Assembly (NCBI RefSeq): GCF_005281475.1
Contig: NZ_CP040106.1
Coordinates: 4,950,001-5,014,000 of the forward strand
Direction of reading: 5' to 3'
DNA length: 64,000 bases
Origin: Echinicola rosea
GTDB lineage: Bacteria; Bacteroidota; Bacteroidia; Cytophagales; Cyclobacteriaceae
Below are positions 1 through 8,459 of this stretch, one piece after another. The notes under the pieces are model-generated. The model did no database searches. It was given only the letters and a program-made list of their open reading frames with translations, and had not been told where the DNA came from. Made by a program: the position numbers and the translations under genes. The stretch's first letter is position 1, and each line of letters opens with the position of its first letter.

Positions 1-324
1 AAACTCCTCTGTTCCATACACCACATCACCCCCGATATCTCCTCCTTTACCGAGCGCTATAAAATTGCCGTCCTCTATAATCCAGCCAGAAGGTAACTCT
101 TCCGCATTATAACCTCTCCATCCCTCAGCACTCTCGCCATCAAAAAGCAGCTGCCAGCCTTCTGATTTTTCGTCTTGGGTAAGGGTATTGTCCTTAGCTT
201 CAGCGCCTACATCAGAAGCCTTTACCTCGGATACCTCCTGCTCTACAGTGCTATCCTTTTTACTGCTATTGCAAGCGACCATTATGGCCGCCAGTGCAAC
301 GATGCTCAGTGTTGTCTTTTTCAT
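1..324 (-). CDS. DUF1080 (3-keto-disaccharide hydrolase-type) lipoprotein, 3' end outside the window
   Basis: Only the first 108 codons are present; the gene runs off the left edge. The ATG lies at 322-324 on the minus strand. The protein starts with a lipoprotein signal peptide (MKKTTLSIVALAAIMVAC) with the acylated Cys at about residue 18. A low-complexity acidic linker follows, then GWQLLFDGESAEGWRGYN from about residue 56. That is the typical opening of the DUF1080 concanavalin-like fold. Family knowledge: these secreted proteins act on 3-keto sugars or bind glycans and are common next to sugar oxidoreductases. The protein is probably exported and membrane-anchored. No partner gene is visible because the window ends here. 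Confidence 0.85.
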   Translation of the reverse strand, partial: MKKTTLSIVALAAIMVACNSSKKDSTVEQEVSEVKASDVGAEAKDNTLTQDEKSEGWQLLFDGESAEGWRGYNAEELPSGWIIEDGNFIALGKGGDIGGDVVYGTEEF

Positions 325-678
325 TTAAACAGTTTTTATAATTTTATCGGTATTTATATTTTATTCCCACCATTAATATGCTGATTATACTTGCATTTAC
401 TATAGCGATACGCGTTCTCTAGAATTAATAGCAAAAGAACTTTATAGTTACATTTTACCGCCTTGCCGCTACTATCAGTTTTTGATTAGCATATTATTCA
501 AAATCCAAGATCATAAATATAATATTTTTATATATATATCCACTCTTTCTTTATTTTTTTTGATAAATAACTATTTGAAAGGAATGGACCATACGACTAA
601 AAATCACAAAGCGCTGGCAGGATTCATACTCAATCTAAAAATCATTCTTCTGAATAAAATAAAAAAAGTCCGACAAAC
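325..678. other. Intergenic, AT-rich, no gene seen
   Basis: This 354-bp gap lies upstream of the DUF1080 gene and downstream of the XRE/S24 gene. Short reading frames here have no family resemblance and no plausible start context. The only structure I recognise is the terminator at 663-693. Confidence 0.6.
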
Positions 679-693
679 TTAACCGGACTTTTT
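663..693 (-). terminator. Rho-independent terminator of the XRE/S24 operon
   Basis: A 10-bp perfect stem (AAAAAGTCCG at 663-672 against CGGACTTTTT at 684-693) has an 11-nt loop. Read on the minus strand it is followed by a run of seven T and further T-rich sequence. It overlaps the last codons and the stop of the repressor gene. T-tracts on both sides mean it could work in both directions. Confidence 0.8.
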
Positions 694-1446
694 AATGCTA
701 TACTTCAATTCTGAAATCATTTCTGCCAGATCCTCCAAAGTGACAGCCTTGTTTTTATCCTTTGGATTGGGAAAGTCAGTACTGATAAATGCCTTGGCCT
801 CCCATATTTCTTCTACCTCCTCTCCTGGAATCTCATAAGGCTTGTACATTTCATTGTCAGATACTAAAAACAATTTCCCGTTTTCATCCAGATAATTAAA
901 GACCCTTTTATAAACAATACCCTCTGAAGCCGTAACCAAAATATAGGTCTTTCCACTTTTGATTTGGGATGGTTGCTCCACAAATGCACCAATGACCACT
1001 GTTCCCGGCACCAAAGGCAACATGCTATCACCGCTGACCTCAAAGGCACGATAAGTGGCGTTTTTTGCCAGGTTTGGCAAATGAAATTGGGGAAGCTGCT
1101 GCATATACTCCGGATCAGCATAACCATTAAGGTAACCTGCGGAGGCTTTTTGGGGGACCATGGTGATGTTTTCATTCTCCTCTTGATCCAGTGAAACGGT
1201 CAATATCTTAACATCACGCTTTTGAAGGGCCCTCCTGCCCTTATCCTCTATGTCATGGAAAAGCAGCTCATCGATGGAAACAGAAAGAATGTCGCCTATG
1301 GTTTTCAGTGTGGACAATTTAGGCTCTGACCTTCCATCTTCATAAGCTGAAATCATTGTCCTCTTAATACCCAATTGATCGGATAGATTTTCTTGGGTCA
1401 TTTGCTTTTGCTTCCTTAAATATCGAAGATTTTTTCCAAGTAACAT
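679..1446 (-). CDS. XRE-family repressor with S24 (LexA/CI-like) peptidase domain
   Basis: This 255-aa transcriptional regulator has an N-terminal helix-turn-helix (about residues 5-60) and a C-terminal S24 peptidase fold (about 95-225). Visible motifs are an Ala-Gly bond in KASAGYLNG near residue 103, a probable nucleophile Ser141 in SGDSMLP, and a probable general base Lys180 in IVYKRVF. LexA, UmuD and phage CI share this Ser/Lys arrangement, so it may be inactivated by self-cleavage after a stress signal. Such cleavage is inferred, not shown. It is the second gene of an operon, 11 bp behind an 85-aa gene, and ends in a strong hairpin. Palindromes upstream of the operon suggest autoregulation. 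No phage genes lie nearby. Confidence 0.88.
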   Translation of the reverse strand: MLLGKNLRYLRKQKQMTQENLSDQLGIKRTMISAYEDGRSEPKLSTLKTIGDILSVSIDELLFHDIEDKGRRALQKRDVKILTVSLDQEENENITMVPQKASAGYLNGYADPEYMQQLPQFHLPNLAKNATYRAFEVSGDSMLPLVPGTVVIGAFVEQPSQIKSGKTYILVTASEGIVYKRVFNYLDENGKLFLVSDNEMYKPYEIPGEEVEEIWEAKAFISTDFPNPKDKNKAVTLEDLAEMISELKYSIKKSG

Positions 1447-1457
1447 TATTAGTGAAA

Positions 1458-1715
1458 TTAGGCACTATAAAGATAAAAATTATGATCGTCCCTCCACTGA
1501 TTTTTAAATGAAAAACGATTTAAATCCATATTGGATCGCTCCAGCAATTCCATACGTTTCCGGATTTCAGCTATTACATCAGAGACAGCTCGATCACCAT
1601 GCACCAATAAATATCCATATCGGGGATGAACCTCATCTTCCACGAAGAATTTTACTTGATGGTTTCCTGAAGCAAGGAGTTTACTTACAATTCTGATTTT
1701 GGGAGACTTTTCCAT
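1458..1715 (-). CDS. Small conserved-looking protein of unknown function, first gene of the XRE/S24 operon
   Basis: This 85-aa soluble protein (about 10 kDa) has no signal peptide or membrane segment. It is basic at both ends, with a middle part (FFVEDEVHPRYGYLLVHGD) that looks like beta strands followed by a helix (VSDVIAEIRKRMELLERS). I do not recognise the family. Its stop is 11 bp before the repressor start, so the two are very likely co-transcribed. A small gene leading an operon with an S24 repressor could be an effector or antirepressor, but nothing in the sequence proves it. Confidence 0.6.
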   Translation of the reverse strand: MEKSPKIRIVSKLLASGNHQVKFFVEDEVHPRYGYLLVHGDRAVSDVIAEIRKRMELLERSNMDLNRFSFKNQWRDDHNFYLYSA

Positions 1716-1753
1716 ATGCTTTAACTATCTATCCATGTTTCATTTTACAAACA

Positions 1754-1827
1754 CTAAGATAGAAATGTTTACAAAACAAACAAAAATTAGTTATCAAAAA
1801 TAACTATTAAGAGACACAAATTGTCTC
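1754..1827 (-). promoter_or_regulatory. Probable promoter and operator dyads of the XRE/S24 operon
   Basis: On the minus strand, TTTTTG (1781-1786) is separated by 19 bp from TATCTTAG (1754-1761). This is one base off the Bacteroidota -33/-7 pattern TTTG-N19-TAnnTTTG. Just upstream lies a 7-bp dyad, TAGTTAT (1788-1794) with ATAACTA (1800-1806), and a second dyad, GAGACA (1811-1816) with TGTCTC (1822-1827). Palindromes next to the -33 element suit binding by the dimeric repressor encoded by the operon. That assignment is inference. Confidence 0.4.
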
Positions 1828-1974
1828 AAAAATCACAACACATTGCTTCAAGGTTAATGTCCATCATACTTTACCAAAAAGCCATTGTCCTAAATAACCT
1901 ATCGCATGGGTACCGCAAATCAGCTCATTTATCCATTGATCTAAAACCTCCCTTAATCCTAAACCCTGCCACCC

Positions 1975-1982
1975 TAACTTTG
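1975..1982 (+). promoter_or_regulatory. -7 promoter element of the TonB receptor gene
   Basis: TAACTTTG matches the Bacteroidota -7 consensus TAnnTTTG exactly and lies 28 bp before the ATG at 2011. I do not see a convincing TTTG -33 element at the usual spacing, so strength is uncertain. Confidence 0.4.
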
Positions 1983-2010
1983 GTTAAGAATAATAATAAC
2001 CTATCAAACC

Positions 2011-4338
2011 ATGAAACCATTTCGTTACATCATTACGTTGTTTTTATGCTTATCACCTTTGATAGCATCTGCCCAATTAACACTTTCCGGACAAATCGTG
2101 GACGGCGATAGCGACGAGCCATTGCTATTTGCCCAAGTGGCACTTTTTGAAGCGGGTGGTAATGAAACCATCACTTACACCCAATCTGATGAAAATGGAA
2201 ATTTTAACTTGGGCACAGAAAGCGGCACCTATGATGTAAAGGTGTTTTTGATCGGTTATGAAAACAAGAAAATCGAAAGCTTGGAAGTGAATCAAGACCG
2301 CGACCTTGGGAAAATCACCTTGATCTCGGAAGGCAAGCAGCTAGAAGAAGTGGTCGTACAATCCAACACCATACCCATGCGCACAGATGTCGAAGGGCTG
2401 GTCATTACGCCAGAGCAAAACCTGGCCAATGTGGGCGGAACGTTATTGGACATTTTGCGAAACACCCCATCCATCAGTGTTTCGGATGACGGCTCCATTT
2501 CTCTGAGGGGCAGTTCGGGAACCAATATCCTGATCAATGGCCGAAATTCCTCCCTCACACAAAACCTTGACCAAATTCCTGCCAGTGCCATAGAGCAAAT
2601 CAAAGTCGTCAATAACCCAAATGCTCGTTATGATGCTGAAGCGGAAGGTGGTGTCATCAATATTATCCTGAAAAGAGGCGAAGACATGGGCACTCATGGC
2701 GGTGCCGAACTCACCTACGGCACCCGTAGCCGTCTTAATACCGGCGCCAGGTTTAACCATACCACTACGAAGTACAATGTGTATGCTGGCTACAACTATA
2801 GGGACTGGAAAGGGGTGAGTGAACGATCCACCTTCCGAGAGGTTTACGAAGATAATGAGCTGCTCAACCAACAAGGAAATAATAGCGACAGGAGAAAAAA
2901 CCATAACCTTAACTACGGTGCTGATTATTACTTTGGTAAAAACATCCTGAGCTATCAAGGGGTATATTTCACCGGGGAAGACTCGGAAAACAATTCCCTG
3001 TATTCCAAAATGACCGATAGTGAAACCGATGACCTATTGCTCCAGTACGTGAGGCAAAATAACGAATCTGAAACGGATGACGGATATGACAATGCCTTGA
3101 TTTATGAGCGGACGTTTGATGATAAGAACCGGGAACTGAAAATCAGTGCAAACAACTCTTATCAGAATCAGTACAAAACCCAAAATATCAATATTTACCG
3201 AAATGCTTCAGAAGCTACACCGGAAAACCTCAATGGCCGCGAAAAGGCCTTGACGGATGAAAAACGATACACTTCTGTCATCCAAGCAGATTATATCCAT
3301 CCTGTAAATGATAGGGTAAAACTGGAAATGGGTTTAAAATCAACCTTTAGAAAATTTGACAACGATTACAAATATTACCAGTTCTCAGAAAGTGAAAACG
3401 ACTTTGTGGAAAACACCGACATCAGCAACCACTTCCTCTATAAAGATCAAATCCACGCAGCCTATTTCATTTATTCAAGATCGGGGGAAAAGTGGGACAT
3501 TTCCCTTGGTACCAGGGCAGAGCAAACACACGTGGAAGGCTTACTCTACAATACCAATGAACTGAATGAACAGGACTATCTGAACCTATTTCCTAGTGTC
3601 CAGGCACTGTACAAACTGAATGAAGAAAACAGCCTGAAATTCACCTACAGCCGGAGGATCGACAGACCGACCGCCTGGAGGCTCAATCCTTTTCCTGATA
3701 TCACCGATTCCCTCAGCGTAAGAAGGGGCAATCCCAACCTCCAACCCGAAATGATCAATTCATTGGAAGTGGGGCATATGATTAACATGGAAAAGGCCAG
3801 CTTGACCACCAACTTATTCTATAGACATGTCGATGGGGTGTTGGACTATATCACCTTGGTGGAAGACGGGATCTCCTACCAGCAGCCAGCAAACCTGAAC
3901 ACAGGCCAGGCGTATGGGCTGGAATTTATCGGGATGGCCGATCTGACCGATTGGTGGAACATAAACGGCAGTGTCTCTTTGTTCCAAAGTAAAGTGGATG
4001 GTTCCAATATCGGTGAAGAATTTGTCAGCAAGGGGTTCTCTTGGAATTCCAAAATCACCACTGATTTTACCCTGCCCTATGCCTTCACCTTGCAGCTGGT
4101 GGGCGATTATGAGTCTCCTGAGGTAGAGGCCCAAGGGCGTGATTTTGCCAGATACAGCATGGACGCCACGTTACTGAAAAAATTAATGGACAACAAACTG
4201 CAGCTATCGCTCAGTGTCCGAGATGTCTTTAACACCAGAAACTTCGGTGGCTACAACCAATCCAATGATTTCTACCAAGAATTCCGAGCTGAATGGGAAA
4301 GCAGAATTGCGCTGTTAAGTGCCAGATATAATTTTTAA
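2011..4338 (+). CDS. TonB-dependent outer membrane receptor (outer membrane beta-barrel family)
   Basis: This 775-aa protein has a cleavable signal peptide (MKPFRYIITLFLCLSPLIASAQ). A carboxypeptidase-regulatory-like beta-sandwich follows (about 23-105: SGQIVDGDSDEPLLFAQV), then a plug domain (about 125-215, including LRGSSGTNILINGRNS), then a beta-barrel of roughly 550 residues ending in ARYNF with the aromatic C-terminus typical of barrel proteins. It lacks the DEVVVVGYGTQ signature and an STN domain, so it is not a SusC. It belongs to the shorter group often called outer membrane beta-barrel or TonB-dependent receptor proteins. No partner lipoprotein is adjacent, and the substrate cannot be told from sequence. 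Confidence 0.88.
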   Translation: MKPFRYIITLFLCLSPLIASAQLTLSGQIVDGDSDEPLLFAQVALFEAGGNETITYTQSDENGNFNLGTESGTYDVKVFLIGYENKKIESLEVNQDRDLGKITLISEGKQLEEVVVQSNTIPMRTDVEGLVITPEQNLANVGGTLLDILRNTPSISVSDDGSISLRGSSGTNILINGRNSSLTQNLDQIPASAIEQIKVVNNPNARYDAEAEGGVINIILKRGEDMGTHGGAELTYGTRSRLNTGARFNHTTTKYNVYAGYNYRDWKGVSERSTFREVYEDNELLNQQGNNSDRRKNHNLNYGADYYFGKNILSYQGVYFTGEDSENNSLYSKMTDSETDDLLLQYVRQNNESETDDGYDNALIYERTFDDKNRELKISANNSYQNQYKTQNINIYRNASEATPENLNGREKALTDEKRYTSVIQADYIHPVNDRVKLEMGLKSTFRKFDNDYKYYQFSESENDFVENTDISNHFLYKDQIHAAYFIYSRSGEKWDISLGTRAEQTHVEGLLYNTNELNEQDYLNLFPSVQALYKLNEENSLKFTYSRRIDRPTAWRLNPFPDITDSLSVRRGNPNLQPEMINSLEVGHMINMEKASLTTNLFYRHVDGVLDYITLVEDGISYQQPANLNTGQAYGLEFIGMADLTDWWNINGSVSLFQSKVDGSNIGEEFVSKGFSWNSKITTDFTLPYAFTLQLVGDYESPEVEAQGRDFARYSMDATLLKKLMDNKLQLSLSVRDVFNTRNFGGYNQSNDFYQEFRAEWESRIALLSARYNF

Positions 4339-4590
4339 ACGGTTGTTAATCTTACATGAACCTTGTTTTTGAACCACATAGGGACATAGGTAACACAGGG
4401 TGCTTTTGCATCTAAGCCATAGATAATCCCTAAGGCATATTGTATCCATAGCGTAAATAAGTTATTTCAACCCGCTTTCAATGCCGTTTAGTTAGTATGT
4501 ACTTGGAAATATTGGTTCTATTGTTTTTCTGCTAAATTCCTCGGTGGTTTTCATCTCTTTACCTTTGTCACTTTTTTGCTGCAGGTCAAA

Positions 4591-5183
4591 GTCGAGTAGG
4601 CCTGGGCCCTATGCCCAAGCCTCTCTCAGAACCGTACGTGACAGTCTCCCGTCATACGGCTCTTGACAATCAAATCTGATGTTCCAGATTTTGTTTCAAA
4701 CAACTCCATCTTCCCTAATTTTAGGTTGTGTAACCATTTAAAACTGATTGCCTCAGTCCCTTCGCTCTTTCTCCGTTTCCAGAGCTTTCAACACTACTAC
4801 GGACTGATCCGCCCCATCCCTATTAAAGGGGATGGTTCTCCTGTTCCATCCAACCGCCTGCTTCGAACTCCTGCCGCCTTAATGCCGCCTGCCAATAGGC
4901 CAACTCTCAGTCTGCGCTGCCTATTTTGTCCCGGAAGTCACTCTAGCCCCCGGTTTTGACAGGAAGTATTTTTCACGACACTTCATCGAACGGTTCACTT
5001 TCGTTCAGCTTTTCGAAACACATTCCTTCTGATCGCTCAGTACCACAGCCTTGAAAGCGCAGCACCATCAGGGGAATTTGACTGGTCTGCCTGATCCAGT
5101 CCCAGCCGTCGTGCCAAGGGTTGTAACGCCCTATTCGACATCAGTTGGATAGCATGTCCGGTTTCCCGAACTTCAGGACACAC
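4591..5183 (-). mobile_element. ORF-less group II intron (593 nt), complete 5' and 3' ends
   Basis: The intron is on the minus strand. The 5' end GTGTG (5183 downward) fits the GUGYG consensus. Domain V is 34 nt (4629-4662): GAGCCGTAT stem with the AGC triad, GAGA tetraloop, 2-nt AC bulge, and closing ACGTACGGTTC, as in classic IIA/IIB introns. Domain VI (4591-4628) has a 9-bp stem, a bulged A at 4597 seven nt from the 3' end, and ends in AC. The 3' end is 4591. EBS1, AAAGTG (complement of 4996-5001), sits in a loop closed by GAACG/CGTTC and is perfectly complementary to the last six exon bases, CACTTT. Domain IV is only about 90 nt and holds no reverse transcriptase. An unoccupied copy of the insertion site at 54075-54080 gives both boundaries. 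Confidence 0.9.
4629..4662 (-). ncRNA. Group II intron domain V (catalytic hairpin)
   Basis: The 34-nt hairpin has the same architecture as the yeast ai5-gamma domain V: a lower stem of 9 pairs including the catalytic AGC, a two-nucleotide bulge (AC), an upper 5-bp stem and a GNRA (GAGA) loop. All pairs are Watson-Crick or G-U, so the catalytic core appears intact. Confidence 0.93.
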
Positions 5184-5939
5184 AAAGTGACCAAAAAACC
5201 CCGCCGCTACGCCACGGCGCACAGGTGTGCAGCTATTGGCCTAAAATTAAAACTCCCCTCATGCAGGCAAACTCCTCCTTTCTAAAGCCAAGCAGGCCTA
5301 TCTAAAGCCAGGTAAACCTTCTTTAGCTGCCAACATTCTTTTTGGCTAGTATTTCGTCAAACAAGCCTGCCTTCTTGCCCACCCGCTTTTTAATTTCTTA
5401 ATGCCCAATACCTGCAAGGCGGATCCGATTAATAAGTTTCTTGTGGATAAATTATCATCATTATTCCATGTAGTGGTATATTTTCTTAAGTAACCAAGTT
5501 GAGCCGGAACTATAAGCCCCCCCTGAGCCAAAAAAGATATCGCTTCCTTTTGACGGCCCTTGGTATGCCTGTTTTCCAGCCGATGGTGGAGGCCGTTAAG
5601 AAAGTGAGTTGGCTCGCGTCGTGGAACAGCGAGAACCACTCGCTTTTAGGCCGTAGCCATCGGTGGAAATTAAAATGGGTGACGGATCCACATCGCAGGG
5701 GAAATCCATGTCCCATTTTAAAGGGCAGACCACCGGCCTGGATTTTTTTCTTTCTTTTTTCATCAATCGAAAAAAGGAAAAGGATAAAATCCACCAAAAT
5801 GGCCAAAACCATACAATTAAAGTCAAATAGAAAAGAAACTCCTAGCAGGTGAAAACAGGGAAATGGCCTTAACTAAACGGCATTAAATCCGGGTTCAACG
5901 CATTGGTATAAAATTTAGCTACGCAATTCTACGCAATAA

Positions 5940-5969
5940 AAAGCCGACTGAACTTCATCAGCCGGCTTT
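5940..5969 (-). terminator. Terminator downstream of tex
   Basis: AAAGCCG (5940-5946) pairs with CGGCTTT (5963-5969), and CTGA (5948-5951) pairs with TCAG (5958-5961), with one internal mismatch and a 6-nt loop. On the minus strand the stem runs into CTTTTTATT. It lies about 50 bp after the tex stop codon. Confidence 0.75.
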
Positions 5970-6017
5970 CTTCGATTTATAACAAGTCAAAGATCAGCTC
6001 CTTGTCCTTTCCTGCTA

Positions 6018-8270
6018 TCACTTCCCAAACTTCCCTTTCAGCATGGCCAGCTTGGCGGCCAGATCTCCTTCGGGTTCTTTTTCTTTTCTTCTTTCACGCT
6101 TGGCTCCGCCGGATTTTCCCTTGCCCCGCTCGGCAAAGGGGTCTGACTTCATGCTCAGGCCGATACGCTTACGATTAAGATCCACCTCCATCACGGTGAC
6201 TTCTACTTTTTGGTTGACGGTGACCACCTCGTTGGGATCGGAGATATAGCGGTCTGCCAAGTGGCTCAGGTGCACCAAACCATCTTGGTGTACCCCCACG
6301 TCCACAAAAGCACCAAAATTGGTGATATTGGTGATAATGCCAGGTAGCTTCATGCCAACCTTGAGGTCTTTCATCTCATTCACCCCTTCTTGGAAGCTGA
6401 ACACCTCAAAGGTCTCACGTGGATCCCTTCCCGGCTTGGCCAGTTCCTCCATAATGTCCTGCAAAGTGGGCAAACCTACCGTTTCTGTCACGTAATTCTT
6501 CAGCACCACCTTAGACCGTAACTCTTCGCTCTTAATTAGTTCGGAAACATTCGACCCCAAATCAGTGGCCATTTTATGCACCAGCTCATAGCGTTCTGGG
6601 TGCACGGCACTTCTGTCCAGCGGATCGGGGGCATTTTGGATGCGAAGAAAACCCGCTGCCTGCTCATATGCCTTGTCTCCCAAACGGGGCACTTTGCGAA
6701 TTTCTTCCCGGCTTTTGAAGGGACCATTTTCATTTCTGAAATTAACGATATTTTGTGCCAAGGCTGGCCCCAATCCAGACACATAGGTCAATAGCTGCTT
6801 GGAAGCAGTATTGACTTCCACGCCGACACCGTTTACACAACTCATCACGGTATCATCCAGGGAATTTTTGAGGGCTGACTGATCCACATCGTGCTGATAC
6901 TGGCCGACACCGATGGATTTCGGGTCGATCTTCACCAACTCCGCCAAAGGATCCATCAGCCTCCGGCCAATGGAAACGGCTCCTCTGATCGTCAGGTCCA
7001 AATCAGGAAACTCCTCACGGGCTACATCCGAGGCCGAATAAATGGATGCTCCACTTTCATTCACCATCACGATCAAAACATTACTGGGCAATCCTATGGA
7101 TTTAAAGAACTGCTCGGTCTCCCTGCTGGCGGTTCCGTTTCCGATGGCAATGGCTTCCACCTGATGCTTTTCCACCAAGTGCTTTACCAAGGCGGCGGAT
7201 TCAGCAGTTTTTCGCTGTGGCTCATTCGGGTAAATGGCATCATAATGCAATACCTGCCCTTGGGGGCCAAGGCACGCAAGTTTACAGCCCGTTCTAAAAC
7301 CAGGGTCAATGGCCATCACTGATTTTTCGCCCAAGGGAGCTCCCAGCAGCAATTGCCTCAGGTTTTCAGCAAATACTTTGATAGCATCTTCGTCAGCCTT
7401 TCTCTTGGTGTAAAGCCTTACTTCCGTTTCCATGGAAGGCTTCATCAAGCGCTTATAGCAATCCTTGATGGCCAATTTCACCTGCTCGGAGCTGGTATTC
7501 TGGGTCGTAAGGGTCATTTTTTCCATCAGTGCAAGCGCATCCAATTCCTCTGGACACGAGTCCAGCATCAGAAAAAGCTCCTTTTCCCCTCTCCGCATCG
7601 CCAGGACGCGATGTGATGGGGCTGTTTTGATGGGCTCGGACCATTCAAAATAATCTTTGTACTTGATCGCCTCTTCTTCCTTTCCGGGGATTACCTTGGA
7701 GACAAATTTTCCTTCTTCGATAAATAGGTCTCGCATTTTTTTCCTTAGCGCTGCATTTTCGTTGATCCACTCCGCGATGATATCACGCGCTCCCTGCAAG
7801 GCCTCTTCAATGCTGGATACTTCTTTTTCTTCATCGATAAAAGTCCTCGCTTCTTCTTCCAGGTCTATGGATGCCTGCTCAAAAATCGTGGTCGCCAGAG
7901 GCTCCAGTCCCTTTTCACGGGCAATCGTAGCCTTGGTCCGTCTTTTGGGCTTATAAGGTAGGTAAAGGTCCTCCAAAACGGCCATGGTTTCTGCCTCATT
8001 GATCTTCTCTTCCAGCGCTGGAGTTAATTTTTCCTGCTCTTTGATGGATTTTAATATGGCCTCTCTCCTCTTATCCAAATCCCGAAGCTGCTGTACCCTA
8101 TCCCGAATAGCAGCTACCTGCACCTCGTCCAATGATCCTGTCACTTCTTTTCGATACCGGGAAATAAAGGGTACCGTGGCTCCCTCGTCCAACAACCCAA
8201 TGGTGTCAGACACTTGTTTCTGCCTGATGTTTAGCTCTTCGGCTATTTTTAGATAATGATTGATATTCAT
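6018..8270 (-). CDS. tex: Tex-family RNA-binding transcriptional accessory protein
   Basis: The 750-aa length is close to the usual Tex size (about 720-780). Domains in order are the N-terminal Tex helical region (about 1-190), a YqgF/RNase H-like domain with AIDPGFRTGCKLA near residue 320, a helix-hairpin-helix region (LLTYVSGLGPALAQNIVNFR, about 490-510, and the KVPRLGDKAYEQAAGFLRI segment), and a C-terminal S1 domain (about 645-715: VGMKLPGIITNITNFGAFVDVGVHQDGLVHLSHL). A basic Lys/Arg/Gly tail follows. Tex binds nucleic acids and affects transcription and stress tolerance in other bacteria. It stands alone with its own terminator. Confidence 0.95.
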   Translation of the reverse strand: MNINHYLKIAEELNIRQKQVSDTIGLLDEGATVPFISRYRKEVTGSLDEVQVAAIRDRVQQLRDLDKRREAILKSIKEQEKLTPALEEKINEAETMAVLEDLYLPYKPKRRTKATIAREKGLEPLATTIFEQASIDLEEEARTFIDEEKEVSSIEEALQGARDIIAEWINENAALRKKMRDLFIEEGKFVSKVIPGKEEEAIKYKDYFEWSEPIKTAPSHRVLAMRRGEKELFLMLDSCPEELDALALMEKMTLTTQNTSSEQVKLAIKDCYKRLMKPSMETEVRLYTKRKADEDAIKVFAENLRQLLLGAPLGEKSVMAIDPGFRTGCKLACLGPQGQVLHYDAIYPNEPQRKTAESAALVKHLVEKHQVEAIAIGNGTASRETEQFFKSIGLPSNVLIVMVNESGASIYSASDVAREEFPDLDLTIRGAVSIGRRLMDPLAELVKIDPKSIGVGQYQHDVDQSALKNSLDDTVMSCVNGVGVEVNTASKQLLTYVSGLGPALAQNIVNFRNENGPFKSREEIRKVPRLGDKAYEQAAGFLRIQNAPDPLDRSAVHPERYELVHKMATDLGSNVSELIKSEELRSKVVLKNYVTETVGLPTLQDIMEELAKPGRDPRETFEVFSFQEGVNEMKDLKVGMKLPGIITNITNFGAFVDVGVHQDGLVHLSHLADRYISDPNEVVTVNQKVEVTVMEVDLNRKRIGLSMKSDPFAERGKGKSGGAKRERRKEKEPEGDLAAKLAMLKGKFGK

Positions 8271-8389
8271 AAACTTATATTACTTATGCCATCCTTAAAA
8301 GCTGCAATTTAAAGCTTCTCCAACAGTTTTTTGAGAGGATTTGGTTTTAATTATACTCATGCTTCAATAAAGGCTTGTAAATCAAAACG

Positions 8390-8397
8390 TAACTTTG
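8390..8397 (+). promoter_or_regulatory. -7 promoter element of the TlpA-like gene
   Basis: TAACTTTG is an exact match to TAnnTTTG and lies 62 bp before the ATG at 8460. A clear -33 element is not seen at the expected spacing. Confidence 0.35.
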
Positions 8398-8459
8398 CAC
8401 CTTGCTTCCCGTTAAGCTATAACATCTCAATCATTGGTAATTTTTTTATTCACCCATAA

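Larger units (their letters stand above)
4480..5905 (-). repeat. Long repeat element, copy 1, interrupted by a group II intron
   Basis: On the minus strand, sequence from about 5905 down to 5184 and from 4590 down to about 4562 matches the plus-strand segment at about 53506-54100. I estimate roughly 90% identity over the best 270 bp. Copy 1 has extra segments of about 80 and 40 bp. Indels that break frame between copies argue against a coding function, and I see no transposase. The motif AATGCCGTTTAGTTA occurs near 5890 on the minus strand and near 4484 on the plus strand, so the element may have inverted ends. That boundary is tentative. Once the intron is removed, GTCACTTTTTTG (4567-4578) can pair with CAAAAAAGTGAC (4587-4590 plus 5184-5191) in a 12-bp hairpin. 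Confidence 0.7.

Noticed and set aside
175..682. Short plus-strand reading frames near the left edge
   Set aside because: The first is antisense to the DUF1080 gene; the second runs through AT-rich gap and the terminator. Neither has family support.
4663..4959. A 98-codon frame antisense to the group II intron
   Set aside because: It overlaps intron domains I-IV on the opposite strand and matches no family; the RNA structure explains the sequence.
5037..5222. A 61-codon frame crossing the intron 5' boundary
   Set aside because: It spans exon and intron, has no family resemblance and is not a maturase fragment.
5184..5250. Possible second intron or IS end next to the group II intron
   Set aside because: The sequence continues in parallel with repeat copy 2 up to the intron boundary, so nothing else is inserted here.
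5346..5852. Overlapping reading frames of 76-117 codons within repeat copy 1
   Set aside because: Copy 2 has frame-breaking indels in the same stretches, no frame keeps codon-like conservation, and none resembles a known family.
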